Shown here piece by piece: positions 22,057 to 32,183 of a DNA stretch of 64,000 nucleotides (position 1 is its first letter; each line of letters starts with the position of its first letter). Both the position numbers and the translations under genes were made by a program. Source of the DNA: Fennellomyces sp. T-0311 (lineage: Eukaryota; Mucoromycota; Mucoromycetes; Mucorales; Lichtheimiaceae); the NCBI GenBank assembly GCA_025266875.1, contig JALLLT010000008.1, forward strand, positions 1,054,001-1,118,000, written 5' to 3'. The notes under the pieces were generated by a model, which made no database searches, had not been told where the DNA came from, and was given only the letters and a program-made list of their open reading frames with translations.

Positions 22057-22398
22057 ATGAACGTATCAAAGACCACCGCAGAAACAATCGCACCACCCCG
22101 GTTCCGTTTATCTAGTCATGTTCACTTTGCTCTGGCAACCTCGGAATTTGCTTACCAAGTCGATGAAGTTGGACGAGAAGTTACGTTTGAGCAACTTGAC
22201 AAAGAACTGGACGAGTATTCAGCTGAAGTACGGCGCCTCTTGGCTGTGAAAGCACAAGAGATGCAACCACCGATAATGACAAGTGAAAAACTCGAATCGG
22301 TACTTGCTGCGGAAGAACAAGCACTTGAAGACGACTTCACTATCTTTCGAAACAATGATGATGTTGAGTTCAGGTTAAAGAGTGCTGGTCAGTGCTGA
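22057..22398 (+). CDS. Small acidic coiled-coil hypothetical protein
   Basis: A 113-residue open frame starts at an ATG preceded by a pyrimidine tract and an A-rich leader (about 22008-22056), like the real genes here. The middle (FEQLDKELDEYSAEVRRLLA and onward to EKLESVLAAEEQALEDDF) is Glu/Leu-rich with heptad-like spacing, suggesting a short coiled coil. No signal peptide or membrane segment. No family was recognised; it may be an intact small gene or the first exon of a longer one. Function unknown. Confidence 0.45.
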   Translation: MNVSKTTAETIAPPRFRLSSHVHFALATSEFAYQVDEVGREVTFEQLDKELDEYSAEVRRLLAVKAQEMQPPIMTSEKLESVLAAEEQALEDDFTIFRNNDDVEFRLKSAGQC

Positions 22399-23331
22399 AA
22401 GGTAAAAATAATAAAGAAATGCTCTAGTAGCGTTCATTTGCTTGTATATGTTCCCCGATCCACCTCCTTCTCCCCCGTGTGTATCATATAAATATTTCTC
22501 CCATTTCAGTTTGTTTGCGAAATAAAACTGCTGGTTTCTGCAATCTCCAAATCCGTCAACAAAGAGTTTTGGCAGATTAAAAGGCTAGGATATGAAAAGT
22601 CTTAACCGGTAAGAGCAATCTTTTGATTACACACGTATGTGGCAAGTATAAAAAAGTCCCTTTTAATTCGATATTCTTCTACCGTTTTGAAATCGATGGA
22701 AAGAAAATCAATTGCGCCGCCCATTACTCATGCACTATAAGGATCAACATACGAGCATATGATAGTATATTACTATATCATCATTGCCACCAGTCTGAGC
22801 ATTTCAACTCATATATTGGACGAATTTCTCAGCTTAATTGGGCTTTATCATAATCTGATAGTATACCGATGATAGCGGATGCTTACATCTACATTAATGT
22901 AGATAGGACTACATACAGCGTATCGTTTGCACAAGATACCCAGTGAGCTTGCGTTCACGAATGTGATCATCACATTATGCTAAAAAAAAATACAAGAAAT
23001 AGATGGATCATGATCCCTTTCTTTACGTTTGAGTGATATTTTATGCAACATGCACGCGTAGTATGGTATCATATGCGTGAGACAAAGCAGTAGGATATAT
23101 TATCAGCTCTGCTGTTTGAAAAGCAAGTTAATAATAGATAAACTATTGGACATCCTGACAAGGCCGGGATGGTATAATTCCATCGTACATAAAGTGTCAA
23201 AATTGGTAACCCTGGCAATACATGACCGACCAAAATGTCCGTTTGTACTACTCAAACCGCCTTAGCATAAAATCATTTGATTTTTTGTTTTTCTTTCCAT
23301 TTCTTTCCTCGAGACTTTGTACGTACTCACC
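22399..23331. other. Intergenic with an 18-bp perfect palindrome
   Basis: No gene is supported. The perfect palindrome ATCTACATTAATGTAGAT lies at 22887-22904. The region otherwise shows only AT-rich sequence and a pyrimidine-rich leader (about 23280-23310) before the next gene. Confidence 0.4.
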
Positions 23332-25418
23332 ATGCTTTCCTTCAAAAAATATTACAAGAAAATTTCTACAGCATTGACGATTCGGAGATCTTCCAAACAG
23401 TCGGATCGCCATGAAAAAGTAAACAAAAGAGCGCTGCCCAACCTTATCAAAAAGACAATACGACAACCAGAGAAAGCACGGCCACAATCAAAGTTAGCAG
23501 GAATACCAGAAAATTCACAACAAGTACAAAATACACAGCTAGCAAACAAAGAGTTGAAGCTGCCAAAGGCGTCGCAATCAGAGGGGACTAGTCAATTGGA
23601 TAAAGCAAGTCAACTGGAGAGCGCAAGAAAGGAAGCACAGAGTCAAATTCAGTTGTCTCCAGCGGTAGCAAAATGGTACATCAATCTGGCAGAAATCTAC
23701 CGACAAGAAAACAATTTGCTTGCTGCACTGAAAGTCTACAAACAAGGCGCCGCTTCTGTACCTCCAGACGATGCTCAGCACTCCCATTTACAAAAGGAAA
23801 TGCAAGCAGTTTCAGCCACACTCACTCGGCTAAACCTACAGCTTAGCCTTATCCCTTACGAAATATGGCAACTGATCGTTCAGTTCCTCGACCTCAAAGA
23901 TCTTCGACAATGCGCGGGTGCTTCTGCTCTATGGTCCAACATGCTACTTGAGTTACCCTGGGAAGCCTTCTTTTTGTCTCGAGTACGAACCGACAAAGCT
24001 AATGATCCATTTGAATTGACAATTCATTGTGGTACTGGGTGTTCACGGGAAATTACGCTGAAGGAAATATTCATGATCTTATCGCACTGGAAAAGTAACA
24101 CTTTCCAAACGCTAAGTACGCTTCACAACTGCAACTCATTCATGGATGGTACGTTGACAGATGTACATTAGAATTTGCCGGATATCGCTTGGAACAATAT
24201 GGACAAGATGTTGCAGAAGAACAGCGGCAGATGTTTTCAACTATCGAGTCATCGTTCAAACTAGTAACATTTGACCGTACAGTATTCTACACCGACGAAT
24301 TTATGTCAGTTCTTGAATCATGTGCAAGAGTTGAGCATATACTGTTTATCGATATCAAACTGGATTACAGCGACCGACACTTTACCAGACTTGGCGTTGA
24401 ACTTCCATGTCTCACATTTCTCGAGTTGTCATTTTCAAATACGCAGCTACGGTATTGGAGAAATCAAGCAGATGCGCTAATTGATTCGATGTCACCTATG
24501 TTTCGCCAATGTCCAAACTTGCAACATTTTATCCTGGACAATGGGATCCCATCTCTCCAAGCATATTGTACGAGAGAAGTACTAGATCACTGTCCACGGA
24601 TTCAAACACTATCTGTCACAGTTCGTTTGCGGAACAATGTTACAGAGCTAGTTTACGATTACATCAAAAGAACGGGCAACACAGATGGTACTGTTCCATC
24701 CAATGTACTGTTACCTACAACGACGGATGGGCTACGTTTTTTTATTCATCGCCCAGCGACAGATGAACATGAATACAATATTGCCACCGTTGTATTTGAC
24801 GAGTCATACTCATCACTGGAGCATATCGAGTTATTTTACGACGGTTGCAATATCAACACCTACGGATTATTTACACTGGCATACCATGGGGCACCATTTC
24901 TACGAGAGATCCATTTCAGCTTATTCGGCTATGACATGACGACACATACAGGACCGCCGATCGACCAAGTACTGATTGACCTTGTCTCCCGTTGTCCATC
25001 GCTCGAAGTGATTCGAATCAGACTATCCGGAAAAAGCTTCACAAACACGCCTAACAGAAATGCTGAATTATTGATGACCATCGCCAAAAGCTGCCCTTTG
25101 CTTCGCCAACTTTTATTTCGAGTCTTCGCGTATCGCTTCGACGTTAAAACCATGCTAGATTTTGCAGCCACAGTTGGACCTAAACTCGAATACCTTTTCA
25201 TCAGTATGGATCATTCAGCAGCACTTACCGTTGTGCAAACAATCACAACATTAGTCCACTTTTCTGCAACCTCTTATGTTGGTGAAATATTTAATGGTTT
25301 TATAGGGCAGGATAATCCCGAGACGATATCACAAGACCGAAAAGCAATAGAGTGTATCCTGAACAATAGGATCGAGAACTCGCAAACCGATACCCGAATA
25401 TTTTCTAGATATTATTAG
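23332..25418 (+). CDS. F-box/leucine-rich-repeat protein, copy A
   Basis: F-box proteins recruit substrates to SCF ubiquitin ligases. Two exons (23332-24115 and 24172-25418) give 676 residues. A basic N-terminus (MLSFKKYYKKIS) leads into a Lys/Gln/Ser-rich segment with repeated KASQ units, then a TPR-like helix pair (WYINLAEIYRQENNLLAALK). The F-box follows (LIPYEIWQLIVQFLDLKDLR). After the intron comes an LRR-like array with recurring leucine strands (LTFLELSF, LQHFILDN, LEHIELFY, LEVIRIRL, LEYLFISM). The start is the ATG at 23332, matching the paralogue's start context. The phase-1 intron 24116-24171 (gtacgc ... ttag, 56 nt) is placed by alignment with copy B, which has an intron at the same position. 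The substrate is unknown. Mucoromycota carry many such F-box paralogues. Confidence 0.85.
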
Positions 25419-26918
25419 AATGATTTAGCGCGGTATGACTATGATTTGGCGATTCCGAAGCGTTATAAAGGCTCTCCATCCATATTTTTCTCATACGTTG
25501 CTTGTACTTCTGTGCTTGAAGAGACTAATTAAGATGGATATTTCCTCCTCCAACCTATTCACAACATGATTCCAGATGACATCGATGATGGGAACGACTT
25601 GTGTATAGGAACGGAGTAATAATGGGGTATAGTCGAGTGTTTTGATGAAACTAGAACGATATAGAAAAGTAAGCATAATTCATGTAAATACAATTCATAG
25701 TTCATTACGCACAGCCTAGGTTAGCACCTCCGCCGCGTTTCATGTCAACACCTTTGTGTTCCTTTCCCAGCCGCTCGTAGGTACCTCATGAGAAGGATAT
25801 CCTAAGTTTATGTATGTTTGTGTAAGTTGTTCACCCAATATACTTCGTTCACTGGTAGCACATTGTTATTATTCAGCAGCTCATCGTTGTTCACTAGCAG
25901 CTTCTCGCCGTTCAATCGCAGTCCGATTTGAAGTATATAACGTTGCCAGTCGTCCAAATGTAGTAAGATTATTCATCGCACATTCGCAGATTGCCGATAG
26001 ATTACAATGGATCGTTGATCAAGAAATATGCGCATTGGTGTATATGTAGCACGTTTACATACTAGGTTATATCCATTTTGTTGGTCAGGAGATCAAATCC
26101 CGTCACTAACCAACGCTTTATCCAAAGTTAAACATCTACGCTCAATCGAATGTCAATTAGAAATATGGAGCATTTAAATGCTATCATGGCCACACACACG
26201 CATATTACGTATGCTCCATAACGAGTCCGTCGAGGAATGACGGAAATACCAGTATCCATAAGGATTCTACATAGATAAAGCGACTCACGTTTGTCTATCC
26301 ATCTCTTGGTTAAACTTTCAACACTGTTGGATTTGTCATCATACGTACGTACTTCTCAACCTAACAGGCTATTTGAGCTATGATCAGATTTCGCTGCCTT
26401 TAGATACACATTAACCGTGGATCGCAACAGTTATGTAGTAGCTATGCTAGTCATTTTTTTATACAGCATTATGTACCTCATTTCCTATACCATTTTTAAA
26501 TTTAATTTTATCAAGACCGTGTTCGAGTTCGTAATCTTTTTTTGGAAACCGATGCACGATTCATTGGAAACAGATATGTAACCGGGTACGTACATCAAAT
26601 TTTGCGAGCAAAGGTCAGAATCTTGAGCGAGGAACGTTAAATTTTTTCTGGCACTTTCTTAACGTTTCGAGGAGTATTCCAAGATCTGATATGTGTCGCC
26701 CTACTTCTTCCTAAGAACCCTCATGCAATTACGATCTCACACGCTACTTACCTTATTGGCCAGTTGTCTAAAATATGGGAAATCTTCTTTCATCAATAAT
26801 CCCAATTTAAGCTGATAGATGTGATTTGTGCTACACGCCTTTCCAGTAAATAAAACCATTTGACTTTTTTCCTTACATCCCACGTTGTACCTTTCTCGTA
26901 TCCCAAACGTTACTTACC
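25419..26918. other. Intergenic between the F-box paralogues
   Basis: About 1.5 kb of AT-rich spacer without a supported gene. Just before both paralogues' start codons a similar leader occurs (pyrimidine-rich, then a TACTCACC- or TTACTTACC-like end), consistent with duplication that included the proximal promoter. Confidence 0.4.
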
Positions 26919-28730
26919 ATGTCTTTCTTCAAAAGCACATACAACAAAGTCATTTCAAATCTGACCTTTTACGGATTGCTTGCTCCGAATGACACTGACT
27001 CAAATCTTTTCGATACGGAACAGCAGCGGCAGAGGAAGCGGTGGCAACTGGAGCTGGCAAAATATGGAGATCGAAATCAGGTCCGCTTATCAGCTACATC
27101 CGCGCAATTCTACCTCACTTTGGGACAAATCTACAAGGACCAGCACAATTTTGTTGAAGCGCTGGAGGTCTACAGACAAGGAATTGCTTCCGCCCGTTCA
27201 AGCGATGCTCATTGTACACGGCTGAAAAAGGAAACACAGGTGGTTTTAGTCACACTTGCCAAGTATAACAAGCAACTAAGCCGCGTTCCGTATGAAGTAT
27301 GGGAACAGGTCATTCAGCACCTAAAATTCAAAGACTACGCTGGATTTGCTTGCGCATTCAATGCCTGGAGCGGTATTATATTTAATACGCCGGGATTCTG
27401 GGAAACATTTTGCAGCAACAACGGAATACAAGTCTACGAGTCTGGGAGGAGTACAGAATTGAGGATTAACCTTAAAATCGTTGGTCGATCAGAAGTAAAA
27501 GAAAAGCTCTTGATCTTGTCATCTTGGAGAGAGAACATATTCCAAAAATTAAGTACGTTTCTCAGGATACACGGTACAGAAGATACTGCTGACACTTTCA
27601 TTGTAGCACTTCATATTGGATACGACTATAAATACGGGCTTGTGGATTCGGAGGCGCTGACACAACTACTGCAATATATTACTCCATCTTTCAAGGAAGT
27701 TGTGCTTGACGGACCATGGTTTCACGTGCAGGACATCATATCTACATTCGAATCATGTGCAAGAGTCGAACGGCTGTCATTCATTCTAGTTGACATGGAT
27801 TATGACGAGGGATTTTCTATGGCCATGCGTGATATCATGTATTCGCACCTCACGTACCTTGTTTTATCCTTCATCGTTTCAAAAAGACGCTCCTGGGATG
27901 ATCGAGGGTTTGAGCATCTTTATTCCGTAATATCCATGTTACGCCGCTGTCCAAACTTGCGACACCTAATTTTGGCAAACGCACCTCCGCTACGACCTTT
28001 CCAAACCGAATGCGCAAGAGAAGCGTTAGAGAGCTGTCCCCGACTCGAAACATTGGCAATCTCTGGCGCCAAAGCACATCCGACGTATCTTGTAGATGAT
28101 ATTGACTACCATGAACGCAGGTCGTTCAACAGCAAACCACGGGCGATAAAAGGGCTCCGTGCATTGATACATTACGCCGAATACTATGCTGCCGGCTACA
28201 GCGACATTGGGGTAGCGTTTGACAAGTTCCATGGGTCTTTGGAGTTCTTGAAGGTGCTATACGACAACAAATGGATCAATACTCGAGTACTCTCTATTTT
28301 GGCGTCCAAGGGAATGCCTTTTCTACGCGAGTTCCACTTACATGCTTCACAATTAAGCATGATAAGCCAGGCAGAACCAGCAATTGATAAAGTATTGATC
28401 TTGCTATTCTCCCGTTGTCCGTACCTGGAAGTGATAACTATTGACTGTGGAAATCTACAACTTGCAGCTGACCCCAGAGCCAATGACGAGCTTCTGGTGT
28501 TGATTGCCAAAAGCTGTACGTTGTTGACTCATTTGACGCTTAGCAGTCAGCATATTTACGAAGACAAGGCAATGCTAAAGTTTGCAGCCGCGGTCGGAAC
28601 CAGCTTTAAGTACATATGTACGCGGATGACAATTCCAGCAGCAACAACTATTGCAAAGAATACCCCACAGTTTGCCAACTGCTTAAAAATGAGCTATCGT
28701 AATTTCACCACAGTGTTAAAAGCAATTTGA
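26919..28730 (+). CDS. F-box/leucine-rich-repeat protein, copy B
   Basis: Tandem paralogue of copy A. The N-terminus MSFFKSTYNKVIS aligns with copy A, the Gln/Ser linker is shorter, then FYLTLGQIYKDQHNFVEALE (TPR-like), the F-box RVPYEVWEQVIQHLKFKDYA and an LRR-like array ending near the stop at 28730. The frame is open from 26919 to 28730 (603 codons), but 27553-27606 has a full intron signature: gtacgt donor, ctgac branch-like site, tgtag acceptor. It is 54 nt long, at the exact position of copy A's intron, and has no in-frame stop. Spliced, the protein is 585 residues and aligns cleanly with copy A across the junction (SFKEVVLDGPWF against SFKLVTFDRTVF, then ESCARVE in both). Confidence 0.85.
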   Translation: MSFFKSTYNKVISNLTFYGLLAPNDTDSNLFDTEQQRQRKRWQLELAKYGDRNQVRLSATSAQFYLTLGQIYKDQHNFVEALEVYRQGIASARSSDAHCTRLKKETQVVLVTLAKYNKQLSRVPYEVWEQVIQHLKFKDYAGFACAFNAWSGIIFNTPGFWETFCSNNGIQVYESGRSTELRINLKIVGRSEVKEKLLILSSWRENIFQKLSTFLRIHGTEDTADTFIVALHIGYDYKYGLVDSEALTQLLQYITPSFKEVVLDGPWFHVQDIISTFESCARVERLSFILVDMDYDEGFSMAMRDIMYSHLTYLVLSFIVSKRRSWDDRGFEHLYSVISMLRRCPNLRHLILANAPPLRPFQTECAREALESCPRLETLAISGAKAHPTYLVDDIDYHERRSFNSKPRAIKGLRALIHYAEYYAAGYSDIGVAFDKFHGSLEFLKVLYDNKWINTRVLSILASKGMPFLREFHLHASQLSMISQAEPAIDKVLILLFSRCPYLEVITIDCGNLQLAADPRANDELLVLIAKSCTLLTHLTLSSQHIYEDKAMLKFAAAVGTSFKYICTRMTIPAATTIAKNTPQFANCLKMSYRNFTTVLKAI

Positions 28731-29133
28731 ATGTAGAATCAAAGCCATAACCTGAAAGTTGGCAGAAGTTGGCTAGAAGTAAAAGGAGATCAGTTTGTTA
28801 ACATTATTCATTTTGCAATAAACCTCTCGGCCTGTGTCACAGTCTTGATTTCATTTTTCACAGAAATAGTTACCAGAATGAAGTAGGAGTACAGTATCAC
28901 CGATAATCAATGTCGCAATTCATAAAAAGAACATATAATCCAAAAAAAGTATGCATGCTGTCAATTATTATAAGGCTAAGGCCGGATTGCACATCCGATC
29001 TTATGATGGGTGGTCATCCGAGCAACAGATGACCATGGCGTATTCCTAAGCTTATGATCATTGACTTTTCATTGAGTACTTGGAAAATACATCTTTTGAC
29101 GCTTTATCAATTGGTGCCATTTACAGTGTCATG

Positions 29134-29234
29134 GATGTCGCAGAAAAGAAGATGAAAGCTATGACTTACGAAAAAGAATTGCTGACTGTGGTAGCCAAGA
29201 TACTAGCTAATTGGCACTACCGGATAAACGTATG
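29134..29234 (+). pseudogene. Ty3/gypsy-type RNase H fragment
   Basis: The frame reads KKMKAMTYEKELLTVVAKIL and then NWHYRINV before a stop at 29232. The YEKELL.VV ... W.HY pattern is the conserved core of the RNase H domain in Ty3/gypsy retrotransposon polyproteins. No reverse transcriptase, integrase or LTR was seen around it, so it is a small relic. Confidence 0.6.
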
Positions 29235-29799
29235 ACGGTACCTGAATAATACATTGACAGCTTTCCGGCATGACTGGATCTTCCAAGAAGTCTAGAAGCC
29301 TCGCCCTGTTGGCTATACGATATGGCATCCTCCCGACGACAGCTATTTGGTTATGAGTTCTATCTCGAGCAATATAAATGGAGAGAACCGTTAACATAAT
29401 AAAGACCTATTCGATTCTCACATAACTTACTGTTTTGCTGATACTCTCCTCTCACCCCACTGACATTCGATAACTGGGAAGATTTCTTGCTCATGGATGG
29501 TCACCAAAAAGCTGACTGAGTAACTGAGTAACCCCAACCTTCATACATAGCAACCAAATCTTATTGCAATTAGTATGTACCTGTCTCATTCTGTATATAT
29601 CTCTATCATAAAATGTGCTCCGTGCCATCATTTCAACTCGCAGTAATACATGCACTGCCTTGTTCTCATGACCATATTAATTCGTCATAGCTCCATTCAC
29701 GTTAAGTCAGTGAACATGTTGGCTACATGCACGAGATGTAAGGTAATTTATTTGCGAAAAATTTATGGTGTACTTTTTCAAGCAATTAATTAAAGCATA

Positions 29800-30840
29800 T
29801 ACTGTACTTTGTTGGTACTTCCAAATTTAGATTCAGAATCTTTTCGTCAGCAAGTTTGTCGTCGTCGAATGCAAATAGATAGGCCAAGGGATGAAGACAC
29901 TCATATGTGGGAAGCAACTGAAAAACGCGATTATACTCGGTATACTGTTAAAGATAAGGAGGGATTCTTTAGGAGAAAGATAGAGAAGTGTGTGAGTGCA
30001 TGTGCTGCAACCAAACAATTAGGATTAGGTATTTGCATTCGTCAGAGATGGATCAAAAGGTATGGAACATGGAGACAGTTTCTTAGAGTCTCTCAAAAAT
30101 CCAGATCGTAAACCAATTCTGACAGAAGAGCACCAGAGAGTAACTGAAGCTTTCGTCAATGAAAATGCACATCGTATTGTTGTTGAAGCTATTAAGCACT
30201 TCCGAGATAAATTCGCTGACATTTAAGTTTCTCATAGTGCGACTCATCATTTCATGACTACAAAATGTAATCTTTCGCTTGAGCAAGCAGATTTCCACTC
30301 TGAGGAAAGATATTTTCCAGAAAAGATCAAGGAGGATTATAATTGGGTTAGTTAATGGGGAAAAACCGACATGGACCCAGAGACAAACTGCGTATTCCTT
30401 GACGAGTCTATCTTTCATATCAACTTGAAACGCTCTAGGGGTTGGTCTAAAAGAAGTACTCGTGCAATGGTCAAGACGCCTAAAATGAGGGCAGAAACAG
30501 CGGCCATATTAGGCGCCATTTCTTCCTCTGGCCTGGTCAATGTTAACATGAGAGTTCCAAAGGCGATCAAGAGACAGAAGGCTAACGGAGATGAATATGT
30601 AAGCACCAGCACTATAACAGGTCACTATCTCAGTTTTTTTTGAAAGCAACAACAGATGAGATGGATAGAGATGAGAAGTATAAGAATTACTATATCGTCA
30701 TGAATAATGTGCCCATACATAAATACAGCGATAGTACGAACACGCAAAGATCAAGACTTGACCAAAAGGACATATTCAGCCGGAAACTCTACAGGACAGC
30801 AAGGGTGAAGCTCGTCACAGAAAAACAATGATAGAAAAGC
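29800..30840 (+). pseudogene. Tc1/mariner-like DDE transposase, degenerate
   Basis: A transposase relic in several frames. The N-terminal helix-turn-helix region has KQLGLGICIRQRWIKRYG (about 30014-30066). A second segment follows in another frame (TEEHQRVTEAFVNENAHRIV, then SLEQADFHSEERYFPEKIKE at about 30272-30331). The catalytic domain begins DPETNCVFLDESIFHINLKR (about 30372-30431) with the first Asp in FLDES, and continues KTPKMRAETAAILGAISSSG. A frame change near 30640 leads to KNYYIVMNNVPIHK (about 30683-30724), where families of this type normally have a catalytic Asp (MDNAPIH); here it is Asn. Frame shifts, stops and the lost Asp indicate an inactive copy. Terminal inverted repeats were not located. 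Confidence 0.7.
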
Positions 30841-30841
30841 G

Positions 30842-31500
30842 TATCCGCATGGCCATTTTGAACGCTCGCAGTGTTCTAAAAGTGATCAGTTCCACCAGCC
30901 AGTCTGAATTTTCCGCTTACCTTCGACCTTTGATCTTACAACTCGACATTCTCGCCATCTAGGAAGTATCTCATTCTTTCTCTCCAACCTTAACTGATAC
31001 TGGTCAAACTCTTTTATTTCGCTTATTTCCCCATATTCTTTGTGCTTCACGAAGCATTGTGGACGTATCTGTCTTAACCCTTCTTTCTTTCTCTCTAACA
31101 CCTATGCGACCACCAATCAACGCTGTATTGTCTCTGATGTTTGTATGTCACATGGGGCTCTGTGTTGGATAATGGTCGTTTACGGCTATGCCAATTCCAA
31201 TGATCGTGAATTCCAGTCAGAGTTTTTTTAACTCCTTGCGAGCCTTGCCATGCTTTTTAGATCGTACGATACCATACTTTGTAGCCGGTGACTTCAACCT
31301 TCATTTAGCCTCAGCTTCTACAGTGGATATTGGTACATGGTAACTGCTGCTCCTGGATCAGTTCTTCAACTGTCTCTTCCCGGATGAACCAGAGGGTGTA
31401 CTCTTTTCTCGATCGGCGGCCCCGACCAAAACTTTGGGAGCGAACTCTTCCACAATTGACCACATCTTTGTCTCTAACCTTTCAACATACTTTTAGAGGC
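30842..31500 (+). pseudogene. LINE endonuclease (EEP) fragment
   Basis: A relic of the apurinic-type endonuclease domain of a non-LTR retrotransposon. Recognisable pieces in shifting frames: MAILNARSVLK (about 30850-30882, the domain start), CWIMVVYGYANSNDREFQSE (about 31162-31221), FVAGDFNLH (about 31278-31304, the catalytic GDFN), and STIDHIFVSN (about 31451-31480, the SxIDHIF end motif). Stops and frame changes are frequent and no reverse transcriptase follows before 32 kb, so it is a truncated dead copy. Confidence 0.65.
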
Positions 31501-32183
31501 AGTGAAATATTTGCTTTCTCACGGATAACTAGCCTCGCAAAAGTAGAGCATCTCATGCTCCATATCAGCGTATTTCCTTATATGTACAAAAAGTGCGCAA
31601 CATTTTGTGAAACAGATGACTTTCTGCTTTAAAATACCCCAGTCCCGGTTCTCATGCTCGACAATTCTTAATCACATGGTCAACATTTTTTTTCTTTTTC
31701 CCAGGTGTTACCAATTCAGATTCTACCAAGTTGTTCTCCAAAGAAGGGATTCAATTCATTTGACGTTACGTTATTTTTATATTGCGTGTTATCCTAAAAT
31801 ACCTTATCTGTGGTTATAAATATGCATGTATAATGTAACATATGCTCACATCTTTTTTTGTTACATCAGACAACCCCTGAGCAAGGTCCTCGAGGATATT
31901 TTGCTTTGGAAGTAGAATTCTCAGTTGCCATGTAACAGAAATTTGAAAATAGTCGTAGAAACAAGTGAATCCACTTGGCCTTCGTGATATCTTGTATGAA
32001 AGATAACGTTTGTGAATTTTTTTTAAAGCCAAAAAAAAAGAACCCAGATGATAAACTATGTTTACGACATCTTATGATCTGGCAAAGTTACTTTATGCTG
32101 AGCTTGTTACGTAAATGTTATGCAGCGCCACACCTCCACGCATCTTTCTTTCTCTCATACTTTTTTTTCAACATATGTACAGT
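31501..32183. other. Intergenic region 5' of permease 2
   Basis: No gene is supported. The last 50 bases before the permease start are strongly pyrimidine-rich (about 32140-32170). Confidence 0.4.

Noticed and set aside
24116..24171. Apparent frameshift in F-box copy A
   Set aside because: Alignment with copy B shows a conserved phase-1 intron here (gtacgc to ttag, 56 nt), so the gene is intact rather than a pseudogene.
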